A stretch of 64,000 nucleotides of DNA, taken from NCBI RefSeq assembly GCF_002775205.1, contig NC_036447.1, positions 6,684,501 to 6,748,500 of the forward strand. Direction: 5' to 3'. How positions within the stretch are numbered: the first letter of the stretch is position 1; each line of letters opens with the position of its first letter. Position numbers and translations under genes: made by a program. The notes beneath the pieces are model-generated. The model was not told the DNA's origin. It saw only the letters and a program-made list of their open reading frames with translations, and made no database searches. Below, in pieces: positions 32,590 through 43,934 of the stretch. This DNA comes from Xiphophorus maculatus (Eukaryota > Chordata > Actinopteri > Cyprinodontiformes > Poeciliidae).

Positions 32590-33560
32590 AGTACAGATAC
32601 TTATAAAAAGTACTCCAGTAAAAGCAAAAGTATATGTTTACGGAAGAAGATCAGGGCCACTGAAAAAAATAATTCAGACTTTAATCTCAGAAGTCTGAGA
32701 TTAAAGCCAGAATTATTATTTTTTTCAGTAGTCCTAATTGTATACAGGTTTTACTGTTTTACATGAGTAAAAGTAAAAAAAAGTACAAGTTTTGAAATGT
32801 ACTAAAGCACAAAAGCGTAAAAAGTAATCTTAATTTTCAAGAACATAAAATCAGTTTAGATAACTTAAAAATACTTAAAAAGTTCTAATCACATTATTTT
32901 TTATTTTTGTTCACAACATGCTCTGTGTTGGTTCAGATATAACAATACCTTCTAGTTTTTCTTAAAACCGAATCTCAATCAGGAATATGTTGGATAAAAC
33001 ATTGGCGCATCCGTCACTACTTGTACTTTGAGAAACAACATGTAAGATTAAAAATAAGGCTGCAGATGGGGAATGTCTGCATCTCCGAATGCATTTCTCT
33101 TTTGTTTGCGATGTTACTTAGATTAAAATATAAGGAGCAGGAAGTAAAGGTATTGCTCTTAAAATGCAGGAAGTACAAGTAAAAAATTGTCAAAAAGATA
33201 AATACTAAAGTAAAGTACAGATATCTGAAAAATCAACTTGAGTACAGTTACAAAGTACTTTTAATTTTTTACTTTTAAACTGTATTTCACTTTGTAGCCG
33301 ACATTTAAAAGGGAAACGCTCAACTGAAAGTTTGATGGTCTCTGAGAAAGCTCTGGAAAACATTTTGAATAACCAAAATAGAAGAAGAAAACAACAGAAA
33401 CAACAAATAAAATGAACTATAATGTCTCTGTAAACAGAATTTAGTTAGTTGAGACCAATACACCATTTTGAATACTTTTATCATCCAGTTTTTGATGGAC
33501 AGAGACAAACGATGAGTCGTGCAAATGGAAATTATTGAGAAATTAATTGATTAATGGCTT
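32590..33560. repeat. Degenerate repeats
   Basis: About 32590-33290 has scattered GTAAAAGTA and AAAGTAC phrases of the ACTCAAGTAAAAGTA family without clear ends. About 33310-33560 resembles 120-545. No gene is seen. Confidence 0.5.
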
Positions 33561-33739
33561 ATGCGACAGGCCTAGATGGAACGCCATCACCAGTGGGAAA
33601 AGGTCTCTTAGTTTGTTTGCAGAGTTTAATACAAATTATTTCTGGGTTTATTTGTCCTGAACAAGCGTTTAATAAACTGACACAGTTCCAGGCTTTAAAA
33701 ACACAAAACAAAAACCTTCTCCTCCCCACTACAAGGCCC

Positions 33740-34500
33740 GGCGTCCCGGCTCCGTAGGAGGATTTTCCCATCCATAGCTGAGGAAGGCGTGCTCCATTGT
33801 GCAGCTTCTAATGATGATTGTAATGATAGCTTGTCCATCTTTGATAAGAAACAGCACGCCCCTCATTAAAGGGCCCAGGGCACCGGTTCTCATGGCTTCT
33901 GGCCCATTCCAGGAGTTGGACAGCAGGCGAGGGGAGGCGAGACGACACCCGTGGCACACGCCTGTTGACCGAGCCACAAAGCAAAAGCGTGTGATACTCC
34001 CCCTCCCGGCGATCCCTATTGTCCTCCCAGCGACAAAACCTCACGCTCCTTTTCCATCCATCCTCCATCGGTTTCACCAATCAGCTGATTCCCCTCAAAC
34101 CCACCCTGTCTTAAACACACTTATTTGGGTGTAGATGTGGGGGGTTGGGGCTCTAATTCACCAATTCACATGCAGACAGTATTTCTTGGAGGTGCTGGTG
34201 GAGGAGGGTGTGGCAGCTGGGTGGGGTTTTTAGGGATGCTGGATGGTGTTGATGGTTGCAGGATGGAGGAGGAGGAAGGGCTGCTGGGGTCAGGCCTGTG
34301 TGTCCTGGGAAAGTTGGGTTCTCCATTTAAACCGGCACATGTTGTGGCCTTCTGGTGGTTGTATGAATGTGCCCGGTGACAGATGGCCCCAGCCCATAAC
34401 TATAGAGCCTGAGAGCCCCTCCCGAGAGGGTGGAGGGTGGGTGGGGGGGAGTGACAGAAAGAGTGGGAGAGGGTAAAGACGGCGATAAAGAGAGGGTGAA
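33740..34500. promoter_or_regulatory. Unique island with SOX- and TCF-like motifs, then a G-rich tract
   Basis: It holds CCATTGTG (33794-33801), ATCTTTGAT near 33837 (a TCF/LEF-type site), CTATTGTCC near 34017 and CAGCTG near 34083. 34125-34500 is G-rich low-complexity DNA whose long open frames (Gly/Val-rich) I do not accept as genes. It lies about 3 kb upstream of rhou. Confidence 0.3.
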
Positions 34501-34927
34501 GGGGAATGAAGCTGATCCCTGCAGAAACAGAGAGGAAAAGCAGAGGGATGCCGTTGTATGTATTTAATCCCAAACTCTAAATTGAGTTAATGTATTTGCT
34601 CACTCCCAGACTCCCTAAAGGTCCTGATTAGGTGTCTAGTTTATCAGACGCTGGGGGCAGGTGGAGGCCAACAGTAGCAGCTTTGTATAAACCAGTGTTT
34701 GGGTTTATTTCTGTGCCAGCTCCTGGAGCCAAATGATGTCTCAATCCTTTCACAGGTCTGGCAGAAATGTACTGTTTTCCACTGACTTCTTCTTAATCCT
34801 GTTAAGCAGAGATGTCAGCAGCTGGTTAAAGATTATTTTATGCTTCACACAATTTGTTCCTCTGTGTTGTAGGCCATTATGCTGAAAGGGAGCTTTTGGC
34901 ATGCAAAAATATTCACACCCATTGGAC

Positions 34928-35427
34928 ATGAGTTGGGTAGTAACTAGTTACATTTACTCAATTACATTTACTTGAATAACCTTTTGGAAAATATGTAGTT
35001 TCAGGAGCATTTTTACTGCGCTGTACTTTTAACTGTTACTCGAGTAATTCTATTATGAAGTATCGCTACCCTTATTTGAGCAAAATAAAAAAACAAACAT
35101 ATTTTATCCAAAAAATCACCAGACACACACCTGCAGTTTTTGTTATTTTTTTATTGAAAGAAACTTATAGGAATTATTGTCATTTTCTTCCTTAATTTCT
35201 TCATAATTTTATATTTTGGTCCATCTGTTGATGTAATTTTTTAAAGATTAAATTATTGATAATTTAATCAGTTACTCAATACTTGAGTAGAGTTTTTACC
35301 AAATACTTTTTTACTTTTACTTGAGTAATTTCTTGTATGGTTGCTTTTTCTTTTACTTAAGTAAAAATATGTTGAAGTATCACTACTTTTACTTTAATAT
35401 AATTTTTGGATACTTTACCCACCTCTG
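34928..35427. mobile_element. hAT MITE, ACTCAAGTAAAAGTA family, inverted orientation
   Basis: It starts ATGAGTTGGGTAGTAAC (the CA terminus mutated) and ends TTTACCCACCTCTG. The flanks CATTGGAC (34920-34927) and CATTGAAC (35428-35435) agree at seven of eight positions. It is 500 bp and non-coding. Confidence 0.8.
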
Positions 35428-37100
35428 CATTGAACCTGATATTTCTAAATTTATCCAGAGTCTTCTGTTCATTTATATTTTTTATTTTTTGAAATGCTCA
35501 CATCGCTGCTCTGATCTCCTGTAACGTCAGACCAGAGTTCTTCCTCTTTTTGTTGTGTATCACAGATTTCAAGATTAAAACTCCTCTGCCACATTTATTA
35601 TCAACCTGGTCTTGTTTTTTTGTTGTTGTTTATTGTTTTTTGCAAAGTTCCACATTTCTAAAAGTAAAAAAAAATATAGGGAACCAATTTGGACTTCTTT
35701 GTAATGCATCTTGTTTCAATCTCGGACCCAAAAAACAAAATGGCTATAAAAATCAAAGATAAGGTATACAATTCAACTTTGTAACTTGCACTTACTCATG
35801 TATTTTTTTATTTTCTTTTATTTCTGATTTGTCATTTACACCATGTGTCACATTTGTCAAATTATGCAGATATTTTTCCTCTTATATATGTTAGTATAAA
35901 CACATAAAAAATATGCAAACAAACAAATAAGTACATTCCCTTTTTTAAATAAATCATTTATAACCTAAAATGCAGTAACAGCTTTTCTTTAGTGTATGCC
36001 TGATCACTTGTAGAAAAGGATGCATCTGCAGGTAAAATACAAATATTCTTCCAACAGCAACATGTGTAACGCTCAGGCCTTTCAATGCAGCTTAGGGCTG
36101 ATTTGTTGATATTTTAAATCAGTAACTGGCTAGTAAAAGGTGCTTAATAGGAGATTTTTACAAAATTTGAACCAGGTGAAGCCAAATCTTTGCCACATGG
36201 GAAGCTCTGGGTAGAACGTATTTACAGAAAAATACGTTTTTTATCATCTCAAACGCTAAATGAATATTTTTTTGTACATTTTTGGTTTAACTTCCTTGTG
36301 AATCTTGTTTTTTCAGAAAATTGCTTTTTTTGAGTCTGTTTACTTTTGTTATTGATTAATCGATTACTAAACTAGTTGATGACTTTTTGATTAATCAATT
36401 CATAATCTGATTAATCGTTTCAGCCTTAATTGTTGGGATCTTATGTTATAGACTCTACAACATGCTAATGCTGTTAAGGACTTGCTAAAGACACGAGACT
36501 ATAGTCATATTACAAAATCCGTGCCATATTTTTCAGATAATCTAAAAAAAATTAGTAAAAATAAACCTAAGAAAGTATAATTTTATTCCCACTTCACAAT
36601 AATGCACTATTTACTCACATACAATTAGGAGCTGCATATGATCCACAGCTCACCTTAGGAAATCTGATAAAATGACAATTATCTTGGTATTTTACTGCCA
36701 ATTTTAATATCATATTTTTCTTAGTCAAACTTAATTTAATTTCTTATTTTCTAATTTATCCGTCTATGGTATTGTAATTATTGTGAAGGTTGTTGTGAAT
36801 AAATAAACTTTAGCTTTACAGGACTGGAACTATCCATGACTGTTTAAGTTTGTTGTTGCAGTTCGTGTGTTGACCATTAGAGGGCGACAAAACACTTTCT
36901 TAACTGTAAAGTTTTAAAAGGCAGATTGAAAATAAATGTTTTCAAAACTGTGAAAAGTATCTGTTTTTATATTATTTTTTATAACTCATAATCTAGGGAA
37001 ACATTTTCCTACGTTTACACACTTTCATATTAATGTAACATATAATAAAACAATAAATAAATGTGAGCAAAGTGAGTTTGAATGTTTAAATAATATATAT
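35428..37100. other. AT-rich intergenic DNA upstream of rhou
   Basis: Nothing gene-like. 36340-36440 is a fragment of an ATTAATCGATT-type repeat also seen at 51325-51925 and 54130-54400. A CTCF-like CCATTAGAGGGCGAC lies near 36876. Confidence 0.5.
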
Positions 37101-37351
37101 TTTTAAAGATAGGCAGTGTGTTTGGATCAAAGGATTCCAGTAAGCGGGGTTGGTTTCACTGGGAAGCCCTGGAGTTTCAGATGGTGTTGTGCTCAGTAAG
37201 CCTCTTAAGACGCACGACCATGACAGATGTAGAGAATGCCAATCAGCTGCTCCCGCTGCGCAGACAAACTTCAGTCTGCTTTGCACCACTGACACACTTC
37301 ACAGTAAACCCGCTTACCGACCTGCTGCTGCCAACTCGAGCGTCAACAGAG

Positions 37352-37378
37352 ATGGAGCGGCGCGTATACACCGGGTAG
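37352..37378 (+). other. Short upstream reading frame before rhou
   Basis: ATG plus seven sense codons (MERRVYTG) and TAG, ending 27 nt before the rhou ATG and in the same frame. If within the rhou 5' UTR it could reduce or tune translation. The start of the transcript is not known. Confidence 0.4.
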
Positions 37379-37405
37379 TATTTGGGACCAAATCGAGAGA
37401 GAGGC

Positions 37406-40400
37406 ATGTTACCCCGCGACGTGGGGAACCAGAAGCCCTGCCGCGTTTCAGAGCCGTTTGACGGTGGAGACCGACCCACGGTTCCGCCGCGGCGCTTCAA
37501 GAACCGGGACTTCCCTCAGAGCGCAAAGCGCCGCTGGTCCGGTTCCACTCCTGAGCGCAAAGTGAACTGCGTCCTGGTCGGAGACGGAGCCGTGGGCAAG
37601 ACCAGCCTCATCGTGAGCTACACCACCAACGGGTATCCCACGGAGTATGTTCCCACGGCGTTTGACAACTTCACCGGTGAGCTCCACTGTCAGCGTGGCG
37701 CGGTGTGGGGATTACGCACAGTGTGGGTTGTCTGACCTGCAGAGGTTGATCATTTTTAGCGATGTTTTCTGACGAAGAATCAATTTAAATGTTAAAGTGT
37801 GAAACTGGAAAACATTGTTTGGTGTTTTTGGATTTTTATTGCAGTGATGGTTGTGGTTGATGGGAAACCAGTCAGACTGCAGCTGTGTGACACCGCTGGA
37901 CAGGTGGGTTTGTTTTTGCTTGTTTATAAAATGAACACAGGGCATGTATGAGTTCTCTCTCCAGTGTTTGGCAGCTGTAAGTTTAAACTCTGATCATTTC
38001 TTCCCTGCGTCGCCATGATAGAAATGGGGCCCAGTTGATGGATCAGTTAATGTAAGTCGTTCCTGATCTCTGTGTTTGGTTCCTCTGTTGGCAGATCGTT
38101 TTCTCTCTGCGTTGTTTTCATCTTGCTGTCCTGGTCAGAACCTGTGTGGTAGCTCCGCATCGCCCCCTACAGGATAAAAAGAAAACTCCAGTCTTTCAGT
38201 TTTACCCTGTTTATTTCCCTGTAAAACATCCCACAAATACATTAATTTAAGAATCTGCTAAGATGTTTTTAATTAGAAAGATAATAACTATTCTTGTTGT
38301 GATAATGTTAATTGTACCATTTATTTAATGTTTTTTCTATATAAAAAGAGATTTGAGGGAAAAACATGAAGACTTTACAATACAACCTCAAACAGACATT
38401 GACAGGATTCAGAAAATCCTCTTGATGTAACATGGTGGTGCCAATATATCCAATAACTATACACATATTGTTTTATTTTACATTTTAATCCATTTTTTTT
38501 ACAATAATGAAAATTTGTCTCAATTACAAGCTTTACTGGACAATAAATTGTCCCAGAAATGATTGCGATAAATTGTAATATTGTCGTTCTGAGACCATTT
38601 TCAACTGATATAATGATAATGGCATAATAATGCAAGAACACCTCACACTGGAACTGGAAAATATGTTAAATTTACTAAATAAAACACAACAAACAAAAAT
38701 AACAAATGTAAAGGAATAAAAACCACACACAACCAAAACCATAAACAAAACTGATTAAGTTTTTAAAGAAAATTGCCCTTCAAAAATGATTTAATAAAAA
38801 TAAAAATTATCGCACTCATTTTAATATATTATGCAGTTAATTGAGTATTTGCCTATTGCTGCAGGCTACATGTTAGATTTAGCATTGGGCTACTAACCAA
38901 TATTGCAGTTATTTAGAGCAAAATGAGTACAAAAACCCCTATAAATACTTGGTAAGATTTCGGACAATTTTTTTGCCAATTTGGTTAACAAATTCTTACC
39001 ATTGTTGACTTCTGGTCAGGGGCCGAACATAATCTTTTCTAGGGCCACAAATGGCCCCCTGGCCACACTTTGGACACCACTGAATTAGATATAAAATACA
39101 GCAGGAAATCAATGCAGCAACGTCATTATCTCTCATTTTGATCAAATATTAATTAGATGATTTATTGAATAATGCACCTTTCCTATACTCATTTTATTAA
39201 TGGTCTTATTATCCCTGAGCAGAACTAAACATTAAATTCATTTTATATTTTTTAAGGTTGATCATGTTTTACATTTAGCATGAAAACGCTGATAAAACAA
39301 GTTGTTTTAATTGAACTCTAGTTGCCTATCAGCGGAGAAAGGATTTGTTATGTATTGTTTTTCTTTCTGAGAATATTAATTTTCAAGTTTACCCTAAATT
39401 TGATTAAGGTTTCTACTTTGACTGGGCCATTCAAACATCTGAAATGCCACTTTAGCTCTTGCTGTACGTTTAATGACCTCCGGCAAGAAGGTGAAACTCA
39501 CAGTTTCAAATCCTTTTCAGCTTCTTGCAGGTTTTCTTTTCTTTACTATAAGACTAAAGGCATCCAAACAAACATACATGGCACACTTTATATTTGTATA
39601 TATGTTTATCTCACATAACATTATATTATTACATTATGTTAGATAATAATCCACTCAAAAACTTTGACGTTTTTAGTTGGAACATGACAAAATGTGGCAA
39701 AAGTTAAAAATGGGTAAATAATATTTATTTTGAAACACTTCACTTCATAACTTCACATAATTTAGTAATAATTGCTGAATTACTAAAGGAGAAAAAATAA
39801 AGGGACTTCTGAATTTAATTGACTGCATTAGATTTTATTTAGGGGTCTCAGAGTTTTATATGTAAAAAAACAAGAACAATCCAGTTTACTTCACATTATT
39901 ATTGTGTCGGTTTGTCATGTTGCATGACTGAAATGTGTGGTTGTAATTTGACACAATCTGCAAGCACTTCAAATATAAGTCACTATTTGAATTTCTAAGT
40001 TGTGTAACTGGTGTTTAGTAAATGACTGAACATCCAATTTCTGCTGAAAAACCTCAAATATGGAATATTTTCTTACAGAGTCTTTATGTTTAGGTTAATA
40101 AATGGTTATAATGTGCTACATTTGTTTTATCCTGTCAACATTTACAGCTTATATAGATTACACCACATGTGAAAATGGAGAAAATATTTGCTTTAGACCA
40201 ACAGGTTCAAATGAAATCTTGTGCATAGATAAAAATATGCATTTTTAAAAAATAATTAAAGTGGTTCTAGCCAAGGTGGCGCAGTTGGTAGCACTGTTGC
40301 CTTGCAGCAAGAAGGTCCTGGGTTCAATTCCCGGCCCGGGGTCTTTCTGCTTGGAGTTTGCATGTTCTCCCTGTGCATGCGTGGGAACTGTCTCTGTGTT

Positions 40401-41197
40401 GCCCTGCGACAGACTGGCGACCTGTCCAGGGTGAACCCCGCCTCTCGCCCGGAACGTTAGCTGGAGATAGACACCAGCACTTCCCGACCCCTCTAAGGGA
40501 CAAGTGTGTTAGAAAATGGATGGATGGTTTTAGCCAATAAATCTTGCTTAAAAAACTTCTAAAATGCAGAAGTTAAAATCTTCAGCTGTAGATCTTCCCT
40601 AACAAACACAGATTTAAGGTTTTATAGGGGAATTACAGCTTTTTTAAAGACGTCTTTAGTAAAAGTTTGATGTGAGACGTCAGTCTCCTCTGTTTTTTCT
40701 CCCTGCAGGATGAATTGGAGTGCCTCCGGCCGCTCTGCTACAGAAACGCCGACGTCTTCCTCCTCTGCTACAGCGTGGTGCGTCCCTGCTCCTTCCGAAA
40801 CCTCACCAACAAATGGGCCCCTGAGATCCAGCAGCTCTGCCCCGGCGTTCCCCTGGTTCTGGTTGGCACCCAGCTGGATCTGAGAGAAGACGTGCAAGTT
40901 CTGATCCAGCTGGCGCAGAACCAGCAGCGGCCAGTGAGCACCGAGGAAGGCCGCAGGCTGGCACTGGAGCTCGGGGCGGTGGGCTTCACAGAGTGCTCAG
41001 CGCTGACCCAGAAGAACCTGAAGGACACGTTTGACTGTGCTATCCTAGCTAGCTTCCAGCAGATAGACAGTAATGTGGTCCAGCAGCAGAGGATGACTCT
41101 GAGGAAGAAAACCCCCGATAAGATTAAGAGCTTGTCAGAGGCGTGGTGGAAGAAACTCAACTGTCTGATCGGAGAGGGGAGCTGTGAATTAAAATAA
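37406..41197 (+). CDS. rhou: RhoU-type atypical Rho GTPase, 3 coding exons
   Basis: Atypical Rho-family GTPase (RHOU/Wrch class) acting on actin, adhesion and migration; RHOU exchanges nucleotide quickly and is membrane-anchored by palmitoylation. Exons 37406-37676, 37845-37903 and 40709-41197 join in frame to 272 residues. The start is the first in-frame ATG after a stop at 37376. Seen: an N-terminal extension with an SH3-type motif PTVPPRR (24-30), P-loop GDGAVGKT (59-66), switch [23 protein letters not shown] (106-110), TQLD (164-167) in place of TKxD as in RHOU, and [24 protein letters not shown] near the end is RHOU-like rather than RHOV-like. Odd: RHOU normally ends CCFV, whereas this one reads [12 protein letters not shown], with Cys262 and Cys269. 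AATAAA overlaps the stop codon (41193-41198). Which teleost RhoU paralogue this is remains open. Confidence 0.92.
38495..39085. repeat. Repeat fragments in rhou intron 2
   Basis: 38495-38830 resembles 120-545 (TGCGATAAA..TAATATTGT and GAGACCATTTTCAA phrases). 38990-39085 is the right end of a hAT element (GGCCACACTTTGGACACCACTG). The rest of the 2.8-kb intron, 39090-40270, is AT-rich and featureless. Confidence 0.55.
40271..40527 (+). mobile_element. tRNA-derived SINE-like retroelement, internally deleted
   Basis: The head GGTGGCGCAGTTGGTAGCAC and later GGTTCAATTCC resemble tRNA A and B boxes. The body (CTGCGACAGACTGGCGACCT) and the ATGGATGGATGG tail are hallmarks of a very common teleost repeat. 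The segment joining head and body is shorter than in copies I recall. It is not a functional tRNA gene: it continues without a closing acceptor stem. Confidence 0.75.
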
Positions 41198-41259
41198 AGA
41201 GCTGCAGTTAGACGTTGTTAGCTTTTAATTTAGCCAGCAGGGCAGTGAAGGCATCTCAC

Positions 41260-42090
41260 TAAACACAAATCTTAAAAAGTTTTTAAAAAAAATCTCGTTT
41301 ATATTGCAAATATCTCAGTACACTTGAAATAATCCAAAACCAACTAATAAGTAACTTCTTCTATGAACTTGTTTTAAGTCAATAATTCCTTAAAGGGGCA
41401 GCACCATCTAAAGTCTAAATTTTTTATGTTATAATATTATAATAATATAATAATATTATTCCCTCATCAAAAAAAGACCTGGAAAGTTGTCTTGATTCTT
41501 TCCGCATGTTTGAGAAATCCTTTAATCTCCATGGCAACCATTCAGCTGCAAAACGCCTGGGTGGACTTAGCCCCGCCTTCGAGACACAGCTCCTCCTCGG
41601 AGCTGCAGTTTCCAAGCTGAGTGACTCCCCCACTCAGCTCCTTCAGACTAGCCAGCAGCAATTAGCAAACACCTGGTGGAGCTGCTCATTTGCTGAGCTC
41701 ATTATAGGAGCTACTTCTCAGTGCAATGCTGGTAAAAATGTTGCTAAAGGGTTAGTAGAGGAGCCATGTTGTCGCTTCCTGAAGGAGATTTTAAAGAGAC
41801 AGAGACCCAATTTCAAAGTGTTAAATTACAAAGTAAAATTTATTTCAAGTCATTTTTGATATATTTGTCATTTTATTCAAGTTAACATACTTGATTGTGC
41901 TATAAAATGGCACTATGTGCCTGGAAAACCCATAATTATTTAATATTGATGAAAAAGTACTAGTTGTAAGTGAAATAATCTGCTGAAAAGTTACTTGTAA
42001 GTTAGTTTTGTCTTTTTTCAAGTGTAGTCATATATTGCTTGAGAACCTAGATCAAAAATACTTAGAAAGATTGTGTTTTTACAGTGCACT
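41260..42090. repeat. CTGCAAAAACACAAAATC-family MITE split by another element
   Basis: The left part (41260-41393) and right part (41932-42090) show this family's phrases (AAGTCAATAATTCCTTAA; ATATTGATGAAAAAGTACTAG). The intervening 41394-41931 is a separate insertion. Confidence 0.7.
41394..41931 (+). mobile_element. SINE-like repeat with a 12-bp target duplication
   Basis: It is flanked by ATAATTCCTTAA (41382-41393) and ATAATTATTTAA (41932-41943), ten of twelve identical; long variable duplications are typical of retroposition. The body matches 22050-22605 in inverse orientation. No reverse transcriptase is seen. A plus-strand frame (41506-41859) inside it is only the repeat. Confidence 0.65.
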
Positions 42091-42499
42091 CACACATACC
42101 ATCCATCCATCCACTATAAAAAAATATATAATTCATAATTTGTATGTTTTTACATTTGTATGAATTTTAGTCTGCATAAAAGTTAGACTTGAACAAATGC
42201 ATAGGAAACCTTAACAATAAAATATTTATAATATTTATTAATTTATTTATTGGATATTATTTATTTTTATATTGCCAGCATTGACTGTGGCATTTCTCAG
42301 AATTCCTAATAAAAGTTGATTCACTCTGTTCAAAATACGATTTATTTTTCACTTTAATTGAACTTTGAAACAATAAAAGAAAATTCTGAATTTAATTCTT
42401 ACTGGTTCATTCAGTGCATTTCTGTTGTGACTTCTGCACTTTGTTTCTCATTTGACAAACAAAAGGTTTTAGAGACGTCAATTTATGCTGTTGTTCTCT

Positions 42500-43800
42500 C
42501 CACACACAAAAAGTGTCTCCAACTCAGGGTACGGGTTTCAGAATGAGAGCCAGAGCTTTCCCTGCGCGGTTTTGCTGTGATCTGGAGGAAAGCTTAAGAT
42601 TACACCGTGGCTCGGCTTTGCTCTCCGAGTCAGATATGGCCTGCAGGAACCTCGTCTAATAGAAGCGGACAGTACCACCTGGGCCGGATTAGACCAGCAT
42701 ATGGAGCCCAATTTCCTCACCACAGAGACATCACGCCTCCAGGAGAAAGACAAGCTGTTTACTCTACTTTTAGAGATGATGCAGTGATATTCAGAGGTGA
42801 ATTTTAATGAATTTTAAAAGTGGATTTTCTCTAATTTACATACAGGCTAAAATATTATAAACCAAAATACATTTAGCAGAAATAGACTGAACGTAAGAGC
42901 TTTTTTTTGTTGCAAAAAATAAACAAAGGTGGATAGTAACTATAGATTCAAAGGAGATCCATTCATAAATATACTAATTGTGTGGTTTCTCTCCAATGTG
43001 TGAAGGGACATTTAATTGAATATTAGTGAGGGTGTATGTAGGCATCACAACATTATTTGCTGTGATAACAATAAAATTATGATCTTCAAAAATTCATCAC
43101 TGTTTTTTAGTAGAACACATAGCCTACCACTAAACAGTACCCAGTAATTGGATCCAATTTTATTTTCCAATTTACTGAAAAATTTAATTCAGTAAATTTT
43201 ATATTACTGAATTGTATTCAGTAAAATAATACTGATGATGCTGTCTGAAAGAAAGAGAAAATGTTCAGTGTTAAAAGGAAATATTACAACCATCCTTACA
43301 GTCTTGGTAGTTACCAAGAGTCCCAAATAAAAACGCAGTTCTTATTTGAATATTTTTTCCACAGTTTGATTCGGTGTATATAATTTAGAACCTGTGTGAA
43401 CTGTGTAAAATAACCCTCAATAATTTAAATTTGTGCACCAAATTCTTCTTTTGAAGCTCCACTGAAGTTTTTGTTGTATAGCCATGACTTGCATGTCAAC
43501 TTTATCGACTTGCTTGGTCAGTAAGTACGTATTTAGCATTAACAAGTCGTCATACTTATTTGGCAAAATATTGATTTGGATTTTCGCGAATACGTTTGTA
43601 AAATGTTATCTGAACTGAAAACATTTCACAATTTGACAGCACTGAAAGCATATCCTGCAAAATAAAGGGAGTCAATGACAAAATGTGATTTGTATAGTTT
43701 ATTTTGACGATATTTGAAAATAAGGAGCATTAATAATAGTAATAATGCCCGAAGTTTTGTGTATATTAACCAGCTTTATGCTTTTGTACTGACAAACAGT
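42500..43800. other. Spacer between rhou and arhgap19, one unique block
   Basis: 42530-42790 is a GC-richer unique block with CACCTG (42676-42681) that could be a conserved element. 42800-43800 is AT-rich with no gene. No coding frame is convincing. Confidence 0.4.
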
Positions 43801-43813
43801 AAATTCAAACAGA

Positions 43814-43934
43814 CCAATCACAGGAAGGTACATGCAAATCAGAGTCGCCACGTGCAGCCTACGTTGAAGAACTGACCAATGGCTGTTGAGGTGGGCGGAG
43901 CTTTATGGACAACAGCGCAGGATTCAAACTGAAC
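43814..43934 (+). promoter_or_regulatory. arhgap19 promoter with two CCAAT boxes, GC box and CHR-like element
   Basis: CCAAT boxes lie at 43814-43818 and 43876-43880, GGGCGG near 43893, and TTCAAA (43923-43928, reverse of the CHR consensus TTTGAA) just before the ATG. NF-Y sites upstream of a CHR are the usual arrangement in genes activated in G2/M through the DREAM and MuvB complexes, consistent with a mitotic Rho GAP. The start site is not seen directly. Confidence 0.5.

Noticed and set aside
34125-34476. Gly- and Trp-rich plus-strand frames
   Set aside because: They arise from a G-rich low-complexity tract; overlapping frames are equally open.
37382-37405. Upstream non-ATG extension of rhou
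   Set aside because: The frame is open back to a stop at 37376 but has no ATG before 37406, so the ATG at 37406 is the better start.
40271-40345. tRNA-like sequence
   Set aside because: It has A- and B-box-like segments but continues into a SINE body and lacks a closing acceptor stem, so it is not a tRNA gene.
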